64,000 bases of DNA from Advenella incenata (GTDB lineage Bacteria; Pseudomonadota; Gammaproteobacteria; Burkholderiales; Burkholderiaceae_B), in contig NZ_SHKO01000002.1 in the NCBI RefSeq assembly GCF_004217095.1, positions 930,001-994,000 of the forward strand, in the 5' to 3' direction. Positions 23,586-33,275 of the stretch are shown here, piece by piece (the first letter of the stretch is position 1; every line of letters begins with the position of its first letter). Made by a program: the position numbers and the translations under genes. The notes under the pieces are model-generated. The model was not told the origin of the DNA, did not search any database, and worked only from the letters and a program-made list of their open reading frames with translations.

Positions 23586-25378
23586 AAACGTCCCTGCGCA
23601 GTATCGTCGTATTTATGTTGGGAACGCTGTTCATTCTGGGATTGCCCTGGTTTCTGGGCAAGTTTGGTATTTCGCTGATGAACGATATCGGCATCGGCGC
23701 CCTGGTCGCTCTCGGCCTGGTGCTGCTTACCGGTGTAGGCGGAGCAACGTCTTTTGGGCAGGCGGCTTTCGTGGGTGTTGCTGCCTATACCACCGCCTAT
23801 CTGACCACTCACTATGGCCTGTCTGCGTGGACCGGTTTGATCGCAGCCGTCTTGATTACCGCATTGTGCGCGCTGGTCATTGGCTGCATCACACTGCGGT
23901 TGGGCGGTCATTTTTTGCCCCTGAGCACAATCGCCTGGGGGCTGTCGATTTCACTGTTGTTCGGCAATATGGACATGCTTGGCCGCAATACCGGTATTAC
24001 CAATATCCCACCGGTCTCGCTAGGCAGCGTTGAGCTTCTCAATCCATTGCAGATGTATTACCTCATATGGCTGCTGGTTGGGCTTGCGCTGCTGTTTTCG
24101 TATTATTTGTTGCGATCCAGGGCGGGGCGGGTCATCCGCAGCTTGCGTGGCGGTTCCATACTGCTGGCCAGTGTGGGCGAAGATGCGTTTGTGATTCGAC
24201 TCAAATTATTTATCTCCGCTGCCGTATTTGCTGCGCTGGCCGGATGGCTTTATGCACATATGAACCGCTTTGTGAGTCCGTCTCCGTTCGATTTGCATGC
24301 CAGTATCAATTACCTGCTGATGGCCATTCTGGGTGGTGTCGGTTTTCTGTCGGGGGCGCTGGTGGGCGCCGCTGGCGTGCTGATCTCGAAAAATTACATC
24401 CAGGATATTCTTCCTTTGGTCTCTTCCCGGGGCGGTCAGCTTGAGGCGATTGTGTTCAGTGCGCTCTTTATCCTGCTTTTGCATTTTGCACGCGGAGGCA
24501 TTATGTCGTTCGTCGCAAGGCGCAAGAGTATGGGGCAGAAAGTTGCGCAGATCGATAAAAAACGCTATGAACTCTCGGGCGAAAAGCCTCTGACCGAAAG
24601 GGCCCCGATCGAGGCGGGGACACAAGTGCTGAGCGTGGATGGCGTTGTCCGCCGTTTTGGCGGACTGGTTGCTGTCAATAATGTGAGCTTTACTGTGTCG
24701 GCAGGTGAGATCGTAGGATTGATCGGTCCCAATGGGGCAGGTAAGTCCACCATGTTCAATCTTATTACTGGTGTGTTAGGGAAAACGGAAGGACGAATAC
24801 GCTTTCTGGGCGAAGATGTCACGCACAAATCACAAAGGCAGATTGCACGCCTGGGTGTAGCCAGAACGTTCCAGCATGTCAAGTTGCGGCCTGCCATGAG
24901 CGTACTGGACAGTGTGGCGCTTGGTGCCAATATGAGAGGCTCGGCCGGATTTCTGCGTTCGGGTCTGGGCCTGAACCGCGCCGAGGAAAATCGTATTCTG
25001 GATCAAGCATATAAACAGCTGGTGCGTATTGGCCTGGATGGCAAAGAGTATACGCCGGCTGGCAAGCTGCCGCTCGGGCTGCAGAGGATACTTGAGATTG
25101 CCCGGGCGCTGGCATCTGATCCGGTATTGCTTATCCTGGACGAACCCGCGGCCGGCCTGCGCAAGCACGAAAAGGATGTGTTGGCAACTCTATTGCGCCA
25201 ATTGAAGGCCGAGGGGCTGACCATATTGATTGTTGAGCACGATATGGATTTCGTGATGAAACTGGTGGATCGCCTGGTTGTGATGAATTTCGGCGCCAAG
25301 CTGATCGAAGGGTCGCCGCAGCAAGTGCGTGCCGATAAGAAAGTGCAGGATGCCTACCTGGGAGGGGCCGACCAATGA
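23582..25378 (+). CDS. LivM-LivG fusion: ABC permease joined to ATP-binding domain
   Basis: A 598-residue protein in which a LivM-type permease (residues 1 to about 310, about eight spans) is joined through a Lys/Glu-rich linker (about 310-340) to a complete LivG-type ATPase (about 341-598). The ATPase half has Walker [10 protein letters not shown] (about 382-390), a divergent signature LPLGLQR in place of LSGGQ or LPYGQQ, and Walker [12 protein letters not shown]. Fusion of these two subunits is known in some aromatic-acid importers but is not the usual layout. Start and end both overlap neighbours by ATGA, so translation is coupled throughout. Confidence 0.92.
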   Translation: MKTSLRSIVVFMLGTLFILGLPWFLGKFGISLMNDIGIGALVALGLVLLTGVGGATSFGQAAFVGVAAYTTAYLTTHYGLSAWTGLIAAVLITALCALVIGCITLRLGGHFLPLSTIAWGLSISLLFGNMDMLGRNTGITNIPPVSLGSVELLNPLQMYYLIWLLVGLALLFSYYLLRSRAGRVIRSLRGGSILLASVGEDAFVIRLKLFISAAVFAALAGWLYAHMNRFVSPSPFDLHASINYLLMAILGGVGFLSGALVGAAGVLISKNYIQDILPLVSSRGGQLEAIVFSALFILLLHFARGGIMSFVARRKSMGQKVAQIDKKRYELSGEKPLTERAPIEAGTQVLSVDGVVRRFGGLVAVNNVSFTVSAGEIVGLIGPNGAGKSTMFNLITGVLGKTEGRIRFLGEDVTHKSQRQIARLGVARTFQHVKLRPAMSVLDSVALGANMRGSAGFLRSGLGLNRAEENRILDQAYKQLVRIGLDGKEYTPAGKLPLGLQRILEIARALASDPVLLILDEPAAGLRKHEKDVLATLLRQLKAEGLTILIVEHDMDFVMKLVDRLVVMNFGAKLIEGSPQQVRADKKVQDAYLGGADQ

Positions 25379-26097
25379 CTAGCCTGCTGAATGTATCGGG
25401 ATTGAGTGTTTCCTATGGGCATGTGACGGCGGTGCGGAATGTCTCACTGCAGGTGCCGGTTGGCAGCATTGTATCGGTAATCGGGCCAAACGGCGCAGGC
25501 AAGACAACGCTGCTGTCGGCCCTGATGGGCCTGCGTCCGTCGCAAGGCGCCGTGACCTATGAAGGTATTGATCTGCAACACATCGATGTTGAGAGCCGTG
25601 TTGAACAAGGCATTTGTCTGGTGCCGGAACAGCGCGAACTGTTCGGGCAAATGAGCGTCTACGAGAATTTGTTGCTGGGCGCCTATGCGAAACGCGCCGA
25701 CAAGACGGGCGTGCGCGTGCGTCTGGATGATGTCTATGCCCGCTTTCCGCGACTGCATGAGAGAAAACAACAGAAGGCATACACGCTCTCGGGCGGTGAG
25801 CGGCAAATGCTGGCACTGGGCAGGGCGCTCATGTCTTCCCCCAAATTACTGATGCTGGATGAACCCAGCCTGGGTCTGGCGCCACTGATCGTTCAGGACA
25901 TTTTGCGAATGGTGGCCAGCCTGCGTGACGATGGTGTGTCGGTGCTGCTGATTGAACAGAATGCGCGCGCTGCCTTGCAAATCTCCGATTTCGGCTATGT
26001 GCTGGAAACCGGCGAGATTGCGCTCCAGGGCGCGGCAGCGCAACTGCTGGACGATCCTCGAATCATCCAGCTATATCTGGGCGGCGGGCAGCAATAG
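25375..26097 (+). CDS. ABC transporter ATP-binding protein, LivF type
   Basis: A 240-residue ATPase: Walker [10 protein letters not shown] (about 37-45), signature [15 protein letters not shown] (about 138), Walker [14 protein letters not shown] (about 158). The ending (IIQLYLGG) is typical of LivF. It is the last gene of the catabolic and transport operon. With the ATPase half of the fusion it forms the heterodimeric motor. The downstream gene folA is convergent, five bases away, so the operon ends here. Confidence 0.93.
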   Translation: MTSLLNVSGLSVSYGHVTAVRNVSLQVPVGSIVSVIGPNGAGKTTLLSALMGLRPSQGAVTYEGIDLQHIDVESRVEQGICLVPEQRELFGQMSVYENLLLGAYAKRADKTGVRVRLDDVYARFPRLHERKQQKAYTLSGGERQMLALGRALMSSPKLLMLDEPSLGLAPLIVQDILRMVASLRDDGVSVLLIEQNARAALQISDFGYVLETGEIALQGAAAQLLDDPRIIQLYLGGGQQ

Positions 26098-26102
26098 CGT
26101 CC

Positions 26103-26627
26103 TCAAGGAATACTGACCTTGTTCTGTTGCAGGTCTTTGGGAATACGTTCATAAACAACGTAATCGTAGTTCATGCCGTTTTCTTCGGGCTGGGCATCGC
26201 GTGATGTTTCACGCCACAATTTTTCATCCAGATCTGGGAAAAAGGCATCGCCATCGACAAACTGGTGTATTTCAGTTGCCATTACCTGCTGGGACTTTTC
26301 AATGGCCTGGGCGTAAATCTGCTCGCCGCCAATAACGAAAGCCGTATCGCTTTGCTCGAACGCCAGGCCGATGGCTGCGTCCAGCGAGTTCACGACATCG
26401 GCGCCCGCGGCGCTCAGATCCTGCTGGCGGGTAATAATGATATTGCGCCTGCCGGGCAGGGGGCGTCCGATAGACTCCCAGGTTTTGCGTCCCATAATAA
26501 TGGGTTTGCCCATGGTCAGGGTTTTGAAGCGTTTCAGGTCGCCCGGCAGATGCCAGGGCAGGGTGTTGTCCACGCCAATGGCTCGGTTTTCGATGGCATA
26601 GGCAACAAGAATAATCAGTGTAGGCAT
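26103..26627 (-). CDS. folA: Dihydrofolate reductase
   Basis: A 174-residue enzyme reducing dihydrofolate to tetrahydrofolate with NADPH. The ATG at 26627 has AGGAA six bases upstream; the frame runs further to 26660 without family support. Family motifs are present: AIENRAIGVDNTLPWHLPGDLKRF (start of the active site, including W and the Asp/Glu region), MGKPIIMGRKTWESIG and the GG of VIGGEQIY. It lies downstream of thyA on the same strand, the standard pairing because thymidylate synthase consumes methylene-tetrahydrofolate and yields dihydrofolate. Slightly longer than the E. coli enzyme. Confidence 0.96.
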   Translation of the reverse strand: MPTLIILVAYAIENRAIGVDNTLPWHLPGDLKRFKTLTMGKPIIMGRKTWESIGRPLPGRRNIIITRQQDLSAAGADVVNSLDAAIGLAFEQSDTAFVIGGEQIYAQAIEKSQQVMATEIHQFVDGDAFFPDLDEKLWRETSRDAQPEENGMNYDYVVYERIPKDLQQNKVSIP

Positions 26628-26690
26628 GTCGGTTCCTGTATATGGTGCGCGGGCGGGCAAGTCACGCAGGCTACGTTTGAACGGGCAGGT

Positions 26691-27488
26691 TCAGACTGCT
26701 ACCGGTGCCTTGATATGCGGATGAAACTGGTAATCGGCAATCTCGAAATCTTCATATTCATAGTCGAAAATGGAATCGGGTTTGCGATGAATAATCAGCC
26801 GTGGAAAGGGGTATGGCGTCCGTGATAATTGCAGTTGTGCCTGCTCGATATGATTGCTGTACAAATGGCAGTCGCCGCCGGTCCAGATGAAGTCGCCTGG
26901 TTCCAGGTTGCATTGCTGTGCGACCATATGTGTAAGCAGGGCATAGCTGGCGATATTGAAGGGCACGCCCAGGAAAATATCGGCGCTGCGCTGGTATAGC
27001 TGGCAGGACAGTTTGCCATCGGCCACGTAGAACTGGAAGAACGCATGGCAAGGCGGCAGTTTCATTTGCCCGATGTCGGCCACGTTCCAGGCCGAGACGA
27101 TCAGCCGGCGAGAATCCGGATTTGATTTGATTTGCTCAATGACCTGGGTGATCTGGTCGATATGGCCGCCATCCGGCTTGGGCCAGGAGCGCCATTGCAC
27201 ACCGTAAACCGGCCCCAGATTGCCCTGGGCATCGGCCCATTCATTCCAGATGGTGACGCCGCGTTCCTGCAGCCAGCGCACGTTCGAGTCGCCGCGCAAA
27301 AACCACAGCAGCTCAATGAAAATGCTTTTGGTATGCAGTTTCTTGGTGGTGATCAGCGGAAAGCCTTCGGCCAGATTAAAGCGCATCTGATGACCGAACA
27401 CCGAGCGGGTGCCGGTTCCGGTGCGATCTGTCTTGGCTACGCCATGCTCCATCACATGGCGCATGAAATCTTCATACTGCTGGTTCAT
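26691..27488 (-). CDS. thyA: Thymidylate synthase
   Basis: A 265-residue enzyme that methylates dUMP to dTMP, the same size as E. coli ThyA (264). The N-terminal [17 protein letters not shown], the WNEWAD and LGPVYG motifs, the catalytic Cys in [12 protein letters not shown] and the dUMP-binding [19 protein letters not shown] are all present. The ATG at 27488 sits three bases past the stop of the OsmC-family gene, with GAGG upstream, so osmC-like, thyA and folA look like one minus-strand operon. Confidence 0.98.
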   Translation of the reverse strand: MNQQYEDFMRHVMEHGVAKTDRTGTGTRSVFGHQMRFNLAEGFPLITTKKLHTKSIFIELLWFLRGDSNVRWLQERGVTIWNEWADAQGNLGPVYGVQWRSWPKPDGGHIDQITQVIEQIKSNPDSRRLIVSAWNVADIGQMKLPPCHAFFQFYVADGKLSCQLYQRSADIFLGVPFNIASYALLTHMVAQQCNLEPGDFIWTGGDCHLYSNHIEQAQLQLSRTPYPFPRLIIHRKPDSIFDYEYEDFEIADYQFHPHIKAPVAV

Positions 27489-27490
27489 CT

Positions 27491-27913
27491 TTATGCCTCG
27501 GCGATCACATAAGCGTGGGTAATGGTTGCTGACTTTTCCAGCATGGCAACGGCAGAACAGTATTTTTCGTGAGACAGGCTGACGGCCCGTTCCACCGCTT
27601 TTTCAGGCAGGTTCTTGCCAGTGACAGTGAACACGAAATGGATTTTGGTAAAAATCTTGGGATCGGTCTCGGCGCGTTCGCCCTGTACCGTGACCTGGCA
27701 GCGGGTGACCTGGTGCCGGCCGCGTTTTAGAATGAGCACGATGTCGTAGGCCGAGCAGCCACCGGCGCTCACCAGCATCATCTCCATGGGACGGGGCGCC
27801 AGATTGTTGCCGCCGCCTTCAGGCGCGCCATCCATGGCAACGGTGTGTCCGCTGCCGGTTGTGGCAACGAACAGCATGCCTTCGGGGCCATTCCATTCGA
27901 TATTGCATTCCAT
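27491..27913 (-). CDS. OsmC family protein
   Basis: A 140-residue protein of the OsmC/YhfA branch. The ATG at 27913 has AGGAA seven bases before it; another in-frame start at 27928 is less well placed. The redox-active Cys pair of the family is visible as AGGCSAYD (about residue 54) and HEKYCSAV (about 119). Members reduce organic peroxides or act as small thiol proteins; the YhfA type is often found beside housekeeping genes and its role is not settled. It is first in the operon with thyA and folA and divergent from coq7. Confidence 0.88.
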   Translation of the reverse strand: MECNIEWNGPEGMLFVATTGSGHTVAMDGAPEGGGNNLAPRPMEMMLVSAGGCSAYDIVLILKRGRHQVTRCQVTVQGERAETDPKIFTKIHFVFTVTGKNLPEKAVERAVSLSHEKYCSAVAMLEKSATITHAYVIAEA

Positions 27914-28055
27914 GATCGTTTCCTGCATTAAATCAAAATCAAATCATAACCCATTGCTACAATAGACAATCGGACAGACTCCACCGGGGTAACAAATCGA
28001 CCGCCAGCGGCGCCTGCACCGTTCTTTTCCTGTCCTTTCCAACACAGGTTGACTT

Positions 28056-28733
28056 ATGACCGAAAAAGCTATTGTTGTACATGAATTTGACCGTCGTTAC
28101 TCGCTTGCCGACCGGGTGCTGGCAGAAATCGGGACTGCGCTCGAAGTGCTCTCGGGCGCCTCGCGTGCATCGCGTCCCAATCCTGCTGGTCCGTACATGG
28201 CGGCCAGCGCACCCGAGCTGAGCCAGGCCGAAGCCAGGCATGCGGCCGGCCTGATGCGTGTCAATCATGTGGGAGAAGTATGCGCTCAGGCCCTGTATCG
28301 CGGGCAGGCGCTTATGTGCAAGGAAACGTCGGTGCGCAAGGTGTTCGAGACGGCTGCGCAGGAAGAGGTGGATCACCTGTCCTGGTGCCGCGATCGCATT
28401 CGTGAGCTCAATAGCCACACCAGCCTCCTTAATCCGCTATGGTATGCGGGCTCTTTCGGGCTGGGCGTGCTGGCCAGTGCCGCCGGTCGCGAACGTAACC
28501 TGGGTTTCATGGCCGAGACCGAACGCCAGGTCGAAGCGCATCTGGAGCGTCACCTGACCGATCTGCCGGCGCAGGACAGCCGCTCGCGCGCCGTTGTCCA
28601 GCAGATGAAGGAAGATGAGGTCCACCATCGTGAAACGGCAGAGCAGCACGGCGGCACGCCATTGCCAATGCCGGTGCGCGGCATCATGACGGCCATGTCC
28701 AAAGTCATGACAACGCTGGCCTATCGCGTCTGA
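28056..28733 (+). CDS. coq7: Ubiquinone biosynthesis hydroxylase Coq7 (di-iron)
   Basis: A 225-residue di-iron hydroxylase of the ferritin-like fold that hydroxylates 2-polyprenyl-3-methyl-6-methoxy-1,4-benzoquinol in ubiquinone synthesis, in place of the flavoprotein UbiF of enterics. Iron ligands are visible in the paired repeats: RVNHVGEVCAQ (about 68-78), EEVDHL (about 108), ETERQVEAH (about 151) and KEDEVHH (about 189). Typical of betaproteobacteria. It is monocistronic, divergent from the OsmC-family gene with a 142-bp spacer. Confidence 0.96.
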   Translation: MTEKAIVVHEFDRRYSLADRVLAEIGTALEVLSGASRASRPNPAGPYMAASAPELSQAEARHAAGLMRVNHVGEVCAQALYRGQALMCKETSVRKVFETAAQEEVDHLSWCRDRIRELNSHTSLLNPLWYAGSFGLGVLASAAGRERNLGFMAETERQVEAHLERHLTDLPAQDSRSRAVVQQMKEDEVHHRETAEQHGGTPLPMPVRGIMTAMSKVMTTLAYRV

Positions 28734-29154
28734 CTATCGCGTTCGCATGTCGCATCGGAACTGCCTGCGCTAAAGCCTTGCCTCTCGCAGTGCAACGCGC
28801 GCAGGGGCGATCCTGCCAAGATATGCGAACTGCCAGGCGCGGAATCCCGGATCGTTCTTGATGGCCGTTACCTTCGCGCTGGCAGGGTGGTGGTGGTCCT
28901 GTATTTGTACCTTGTGGATATTGATTTTATGCCCCATTGTTGTGAATACACCACGGCATGTCGGCCCGTCGTGTCTGTTTTCGCCAGCCAGGGCGTAAAA
29001 TATCCAGACATACCCGCACACCAGCGTAATTACCTATGGACATGCGCGTAGGGTGTGTCTGTTTTGAAACAGATTGAAGTAAATTGGGTGCAAATTCAAA
29101 CGCTTGACTGATAATTTTCTTGCATCGCACAAAAAAAAGCAGTACTATTTGTCT

Positions 29155-29403
29155 AACGGATGACGAAATGGTCTTTCGGAAATTCGCAGTAAGCAGTGAC
29201 AGCAGTTCTGCAGTTCGCCACATTCAAGAATAAGCGTTGGCGCCACAGTAACCGCTAGCATTGCCCGCAATAAGAAAAGGTTGTTTGCTTCTTAATTGCC
29301 TGCTGCTTGAGTTTCTTGCCCATTTGTCTTGCCAAGGTTGTCTCCTCCACCCTCCTCCTTTGGTGGATTTAGCCCAAGATCGCAAGGTCTTGGGCTTTTT
29401 TTT
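29155..29403 (+). ncRNA. Candidate small RNA with anti-Shine-Dalgarno loop
   Basis: The 3' part is well supported: stem TCCACC (29346-29351) / GGTGGA (29362-29367) exposes the loop CTCCTCCTTT, followed four bases later by a terminator hairpin and T7 run. A second CTCCTCC lies just 5' of the loop, partly in the stem. The 5' end is uncertain; a weak TTGCAT-N17-TACTAT (29120-29148) would start transcription near 29155. No gene ends nearby on this strand (coq7 stops 640 bases earlier), so the terminator needs its own transcript. C/U-rich loops of this type bind ribosome sites of target mRNAs in known bacterial sRNAs; function here is inference. Confidence 0.45.
29371..29403 (+). terminator. Strong intrinsic terminator of the candidate small RNA
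   Basis: AGCCCAAGA (29371-29379) pairs perfectly with TCTTGGGCT (29388-29396) and is followed by seven T. It is one of the clearest terminators in the window, yet no protein gene on the plus strand ends near it. Confidence 0.9.
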
Positions 29404-29590
29404 GTCTGCGAGCCCTGTATCCGGACGGCAAAGCGCAGGCAGTAGGCTGCCCGGAAGCGAGCTAAATTTGTCATAATATGACCGACGGCATTTTTAATGC
29501 AGATTAATTATTAAAATTGCCGAATATGAAATGTTATGCCGTTTGTTTCAAACCGGATAGCGCCCGGTCGCTCCGCGTTACTATTGTCGC

Positions 29591-30739
29591 TTGTTAAGTA
29601 TTTTGCATTCTGGATCGACTTTGACATTTCCCTGGCAATATCTCTATATCAGCGTTGTCGCCTTTATGGTCGGCGGGCTTATTGTTTTTTCTGAAAGATG
29701 GCATGGCCGCTACACCGGCGACTATGATCTGAACAAACCGCAGGCATCCCACAAAAAATCCACCCCCCGTATTGGCGGGCTGGCAGTGTTTGCCGGTACG
29801 CTGGCCGGGCTGCTGGTGCTGGGCCGGCCCGATAACATGACGCTCAACTGGCTGTGGCCGGCTTTGTTTGTGGCCTCGATGCCGGTTTTTGTGGCCGGCA
29901 TACTTGAAGACATTACCAAGGACATTGGCGCGGGCAAGCGCCTGCTGGCTGCGTTCCTGTCTGCCGCCATTGCCTGGTGGTTTTTTGGCGGGGTCAGCCG
30001 CGTCAGTATTGACGTTTTCAATTACATTCTGGGCTTTTGGCCGATTTCACTGATCTTTACCGTGATCGCCGTTGGCGGCTGCACCCACGCGCTCAATATT
30101 GTGGACGGCATGAATGGTCTGGCCGGTATGGTGGCCATGCTGATGGCCACTTCGATTGCCCTGGTGGCGTATCAGGTAGATGATCTGGCCATTTTTGCCA
30201 TTGCTCTTGCCATGGCCTCGTCCATCATCGGCTTTTTCGTCTGGAATTTTCCATACGGGCGGGTGTTCCTGGGTGACGGTGGCGCTTACTTTATCGGCTT
30301 TATGCTTGCCGAACTGGCTGTGCTGCTGGTGGTGCGCAACCCGTCGGTCTCTCCCTTCTATGCGCTGGCCGTGCTGTTTTATCCTGTTTTCGAAACGCTG
30401 TTTTCCATCTGGCGCCGCCGCTTCAAGCGTGGCGTGCCGGTGGACCAGCCCGATGCGCTGCATTTGCACCAGCTCATTTTTCGCCGCCTGGTTCGTGTCA
30501 CCTTCAACCGCAAGGGGCAGGGCATGGTGCCGGTCATGTGCAACGCGCTCACCTCGCCGTACTTGTGGGTCCTGACATTGATCGGCCTGATCCCGGCGAC
30601 CTATTACTGGGATAACCCGATCGCATTGTGTATCAGTATGCTGGTATTTGCATCTGTGTATATCTGGCTCTATTCACGGCTGGTGGCCTGGCGCTGCCCG
30701 CGCTGGCTACTGCTGCCGTCGGTGTCGCGTCGCCGCTGA
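29591..30739 (+). CDS. Polyprenyl-phosphate glycosyl-1-phosphate transferase (WecA/MraY family)
   Basis: A 382-residue membrane enzyme with about ten spans that loads the first sugar-1-phosphate onto undecaprenyl phosphate. Family motifs in order: KPQASHKKSTPRIGG (about 50-64), VDGMNGLAG (about 170), FLGDGGAYFIGF (about 226) and the HLHQLIFRRL loop (about 295). The start is uncertain: the frame opens with TTG at 29591 and the next ATG (29666) would cut the first membrane span. It opens the polysaccharide cluster and so probably determines the initiating sugar (GlcNAc or GalNAc type). Confidence 0.88.
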   Translation: MLSILHSGSTLTFPWQYLYISVVAFMVGGLIVFSERWHGRYTGDYDLNKPQASHKKSTPRIGGLAVFAGTLAGLLVLGRPDNMTLNWLWPALFVASMPVFVAGILEDITKDIGAGKRLLAAFLSAAIAWWFFGGVSRVSIDVFNYILGFWPISLIFTVIAVGGCTHALNIVDGMNGLAGMVAMLMATSIALVAYQVDDLAIFAIALAMASSIIGFFVWNFPYGRVFLGDGGAYFIGFMLAELAVLLVVRNPSVSPFYALAVLFYPVFETLFSIWRRRFKRGVPVDQPDALHLHQLIFRRLVRVTFNRKGQGMVPVMCNALTSPYLWVLTLIGLIPATYYWDNPIALCISMLVFASVYIWLYSRLVAWRCPRWLLLPSVSRRR

Positions 30740-30879
30740 CCGCATCCGGCCGTCTGCTTTGTTTCATTCCGGTAATACATGCGTGTCGTATCTTCGTCCG
30801 TGGTTATCCGGAACTTGTTAAAATTGACACTTGAAATACGTTCCATCACATCTATTTGAATAGCCTTCTGGAGAACTAC

Positions 30880-32154
30880 GTGCAACTTGGCGATATAAAA
30901 TTAGCGATTGTCGGACTTGGATATGTCGGGCTGCCTCTGGCGGTGGAATTCGGCAAAAAGCGCAGTGTGCTGGGTTTTGATATCAATCAGAAGCGCATCA
31001 AAGATTTGCAGGGCGGTGTGGACCACACGCTGGAAGTCTCTTCCGAAGAACTTGCCGAAGCTGACAAACTGGCTTACAGCGCCGATCCGGCTGACCTTGC
31101 CAAATGCAATGTGTATATCGTGACCGTGCCAACGCCGATCGACGATTACAAGCAGCCGGACCTGACGCCGCTGATCAAGGCGTCCGAAACCATTGGCAAG
31201 GTGCTCAAAAAAGGCGATATCGTCATTTATGAATCGACGGTATACCCCGGAGCAACCGAAGAAGATTGTGTTCCCGTCCTGGAAAAATTCTCCGGCTTAA
31301 AGTTTAACGAAGACTTCTTTGCCGGCTACAGCCCCGAGCGCATCAACCCGGGCGACAAGAGCCATCGCGTTTCAACGATCAAGAAAGTCACTTCGGGCTC
31401 TACGCCGGAAATTGCCGACCTGGTCAATGACCTGTACAGCGAAATCATTACTGCAGGCACGCACAAGGCATCCAGCATTCGCGTGGCCGAGGCCGCCAAG
31501 GTCATTGAAAACACCCAGCGCGATGTGAATATCGCCCTGATCAATGAACTGGCCCTTATTTTCAATAAGATGGGCATTGACACCGAAGCCGTGCTGGAAG
31601 CGGCCGGCACCAAATGGAATTTCCTGCCGTTTCGTCCAGGTCTGGTCGGCGGTCACTGCATCGGCGTAGATCCTTACTATCTGACGCACAAGGCGCAGGC
31701 CATTGGCTATCACCCGGAAATCATCCTGGCCGGCCGTCGCCTGAACGACTCCATGGGCTCGTATGTGGTATCGCAGCTGGTCAAAGCCATGACCAAGCGT
31801 CAGATCCAGGTACAGGGCGCCAAGGTACTGGTCATGGGCCTGACCTTCAAGGAAAACTGCCCCGATCTGCGCAACACGCGTATCGTGGACATCTTGAAGG
31901 AGCTGGGCGAGTACAGTATGGATGTAGACGTTTATGATCCGTGGGTTGACCCGGCCGAAGCCGATCACGAATATGGTATTACACCTGTGAAAATGCCGGA
32001 AAAGGGCGCCTACGATGCCATTATCCTGGCCGTGTCGCATCATCAGTTTGTGAGCATGGGTGCTGAAGGCATCCGGGCGCTGGGTAAGGCCCAGCATGTA
32101 CTTTATGACCTTAAATACGTATTGAAGGCCGATCAGGCCGATATTCGACTGTAA
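30880..32154 (+). CDS. UDP-N-acetyl-hexosamine 6-dehydrogenase (WbpO/TviB type)
   Basis: A 424-residue nucleotide-sugar dehydrogenase from GTG 30880, which has TGGAGA upstream; a TTG at 30856 is less likely. NAD loop [11 protein letters not shown] (about 10-20), catalytic region [13 protein letters not shown], the conserved [11 protein letters not shown], and the active-site Cys in [14 protein letters not shown] (about residue 258). This is the TviB/WbpO branch, which oxidises UDP-GalNAc or UDP-GlcNAc at C6 to the uronic acid. The adjacent epimerase supplies UDP-GalNAc, so the product is probably UDP-GalNAcA. Confidence 0.93.
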   Translation: MQLGDIKLAIVGLGYVGLPLAVEFGKKRSVLGFDINQKRIKDLQGGVDHTLEVSSEELAEADKLAYSADPADLAKCNVYIVTVPTPIDDYKQPDLTPLIKASETIGKVLKKGDIVIYESTVYPGATEEDCVPVLEKFSGLKFNEDFFAGYSPERINPGDKSHRVSTIKKVTSGSTPEIADLVNDLYSEIITAGTHKASSIRVAEAAKVIENTQRDVNIALINELALIFNKMGIDTEAVLEAAGTKWNFLPFRPGLVGGHCIGVDPYYLTHKAQAIGYHPEIILAGRRLNDSMGSYVVSQLVKAMTKRQIQVQGAKVLVMGLTFKENCPDLRNTRIVDILKELGEYSMDVDVYDPWVDPAEADHEYGITPVKMPEKGAYDAIILAVSHHQFVSMGAEGIRALGKAQHVLYDLKYVLKADQADIRL

Positions 32155-32246
32155 TCAGAAAGGCAGGTAAGTACGAACAGGCGCTGTCGATGTACATTCG
32201 ATGGCGGCTGTGTTTTGGCAGCTTCAACCAATAGCAGGTGAAATTT

Positions 32247-33272
32247 ATGACTCAGGCATTCGACAATCTCAAAAACGCCATTCAGGCCGAACCACGCACC
32301 TGGCTGGTTACCGGTTGCGCCGGCTTTATCGGTTCCAATCTGCTGGAGACCCTGCTTTTGCTGGATCAGAAAGTAGTGGGCCTGGATAACTTTTCCACGG
32401 GTTTTCAGCACAATCTGGACGAAGTGCAGCAAGCGGTCAGCGCACAGCAGTGGACCAACTTCAACTTCATCGAAGGCGATATCCGTGATCTGGATGCCTG
32501 CAAGAAAGCCGTTGCCGGCGTAGACTATGTGCTGCATCAGGCAGCGCTGGGTTCCGTGCCACGCAGCCTGGATGATCCCATTACAACGAACGCAGTCAAT
32601 ATCAGCGGTTTTCTGAATATGCTGGTTGCCGCCCGCGAGGCCGGTATCAAGTCGTTTGTTTATGCGGCCTCCAGCTCCACTTACGGCGATCATCCCGATC
32701 TGCCGAAAGTAGAAGACAAGATCGGCAATCCCTTGTCTCCGTACGCAGTGACCAAATACGTGAACGAACTGTACGCCAACGTGTTTGCCCGTGCCTATGG
32801 TTTCAGCTCCGTGGGCCTGCGTTATTTCAATGTGTTCGGTAAACGCCAGAATCCCGATGGTGCCTATGCCGCCGTGATCCCTAAATGGACCGCGTCCATG
32901 ATCAAGGGTGAAGACGTGTTCATTAATGGCGACGGCGAAACCAGCCGCGATTTCTGCTTTGTGGAAAACGCTGTGCAGGCCAATCTGCTGGCCGCAGCCA
33001 ATATGCCGCAAGAGGGCAGCCAGGTGTTTAACGTGGCGGTCAATGCCCGTACCAGCCTGAATGAGCTGTTCTCCCATCTGGCCAGCACGCTGGACAAGAA
33101 TGGTGTGAAGTACGATAAAAAACCGGTATACCGCGATTTTCGCAGCGGCGACGTTCGTCATTCGCAGGCAGATATCACCAAGGCGCATGACCAGTTGGGG
33201 TACAAGCCCACGCACGATATCCTGGAAGGGATCGAAGTGGCGATGCCGTGGTACACCCAGTTCCTGCGTTGA
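32247..33272 (+). CDS. UDP-N-acetylglucosamine C4-epimerase (WbpP/TviC type)
   Basis: A 341-residue extended SDR, the same length as Pseudomonas WbpP. ATG 32247 follows AGGTGA. NAD loop [10 protein letters not shown] (about 26-35), SSSTYGDHP with the catalytic Ser-Thr, YAVTK (catalytic Tyr/Lys, about 166-170) and the WbpP-like [23 protein letters not shown]. It interconverts UDP-GlcNAc and UDP-GalNAc, feeding the dehydrogenase encoded 92 bases upstream. Confidence 0.93.
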   Translation: MTQAFDNLKNAIQAEPRTWLVTGCAGFIGSNLLETLLLLDQKVVGLDNFSTGFQHNLDEVQQAVSAQQWTNFNFIEGDIRDLDACKKAVAGVDYVLHQAALGSVPRSLDDPITTNAVNISGFLNMLVAAREAGIKSFVYAASSSTYGDHPDLPKVEDKIGNPLSPYAVTKYVNELYANVFARAYGFSSVGLRYFNVFGKRQNPDGAYAAVIPKWTASMIKGEDVFINGDGETSRDFCFVENAVQANLLAAANMPQEGSQVFNVAVNARTSLNELFSHLASTLDKNGVKYDKKPVYRDFRSGDVRHSQADITKAHDQLGYKPTHDILEGIEVAMPWYTQFLR

Positions 33273-33275
33273 TCC

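Larger units (their letters stand above)
28734..29590. other. Long intergenic region before the polysaccharide cluster
   Basis: An 857-bp stretch without a convincing gene. Two minus-strand frames (28770-29021 and 28927-29223) have no recognisable motifs or ribosome sites. The right half holds a candidate small RNA that ends in a strong terminator at 29371-29403. Beyond it, 29470-29482 is a perfect repeat GTCATA-A-TATGAC in an AT-rich patch, a plausible control region for the cluster that begins at 29591. Confidence 0.7.

Noticed and set aside
28770-29223. Two short minus-strand frames downstream of coq7
   Set aside because: No ribosome site, no recognisable motif, overlapping each other; treated as non-coding.
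29404-29590. Possible ops/JUMPstart antitermination element before the polysaccharide cluster
   Set aside because: The best match, GGCAGTAG near 29435, differs from GGCGGTAG and lacks the rest of the element.
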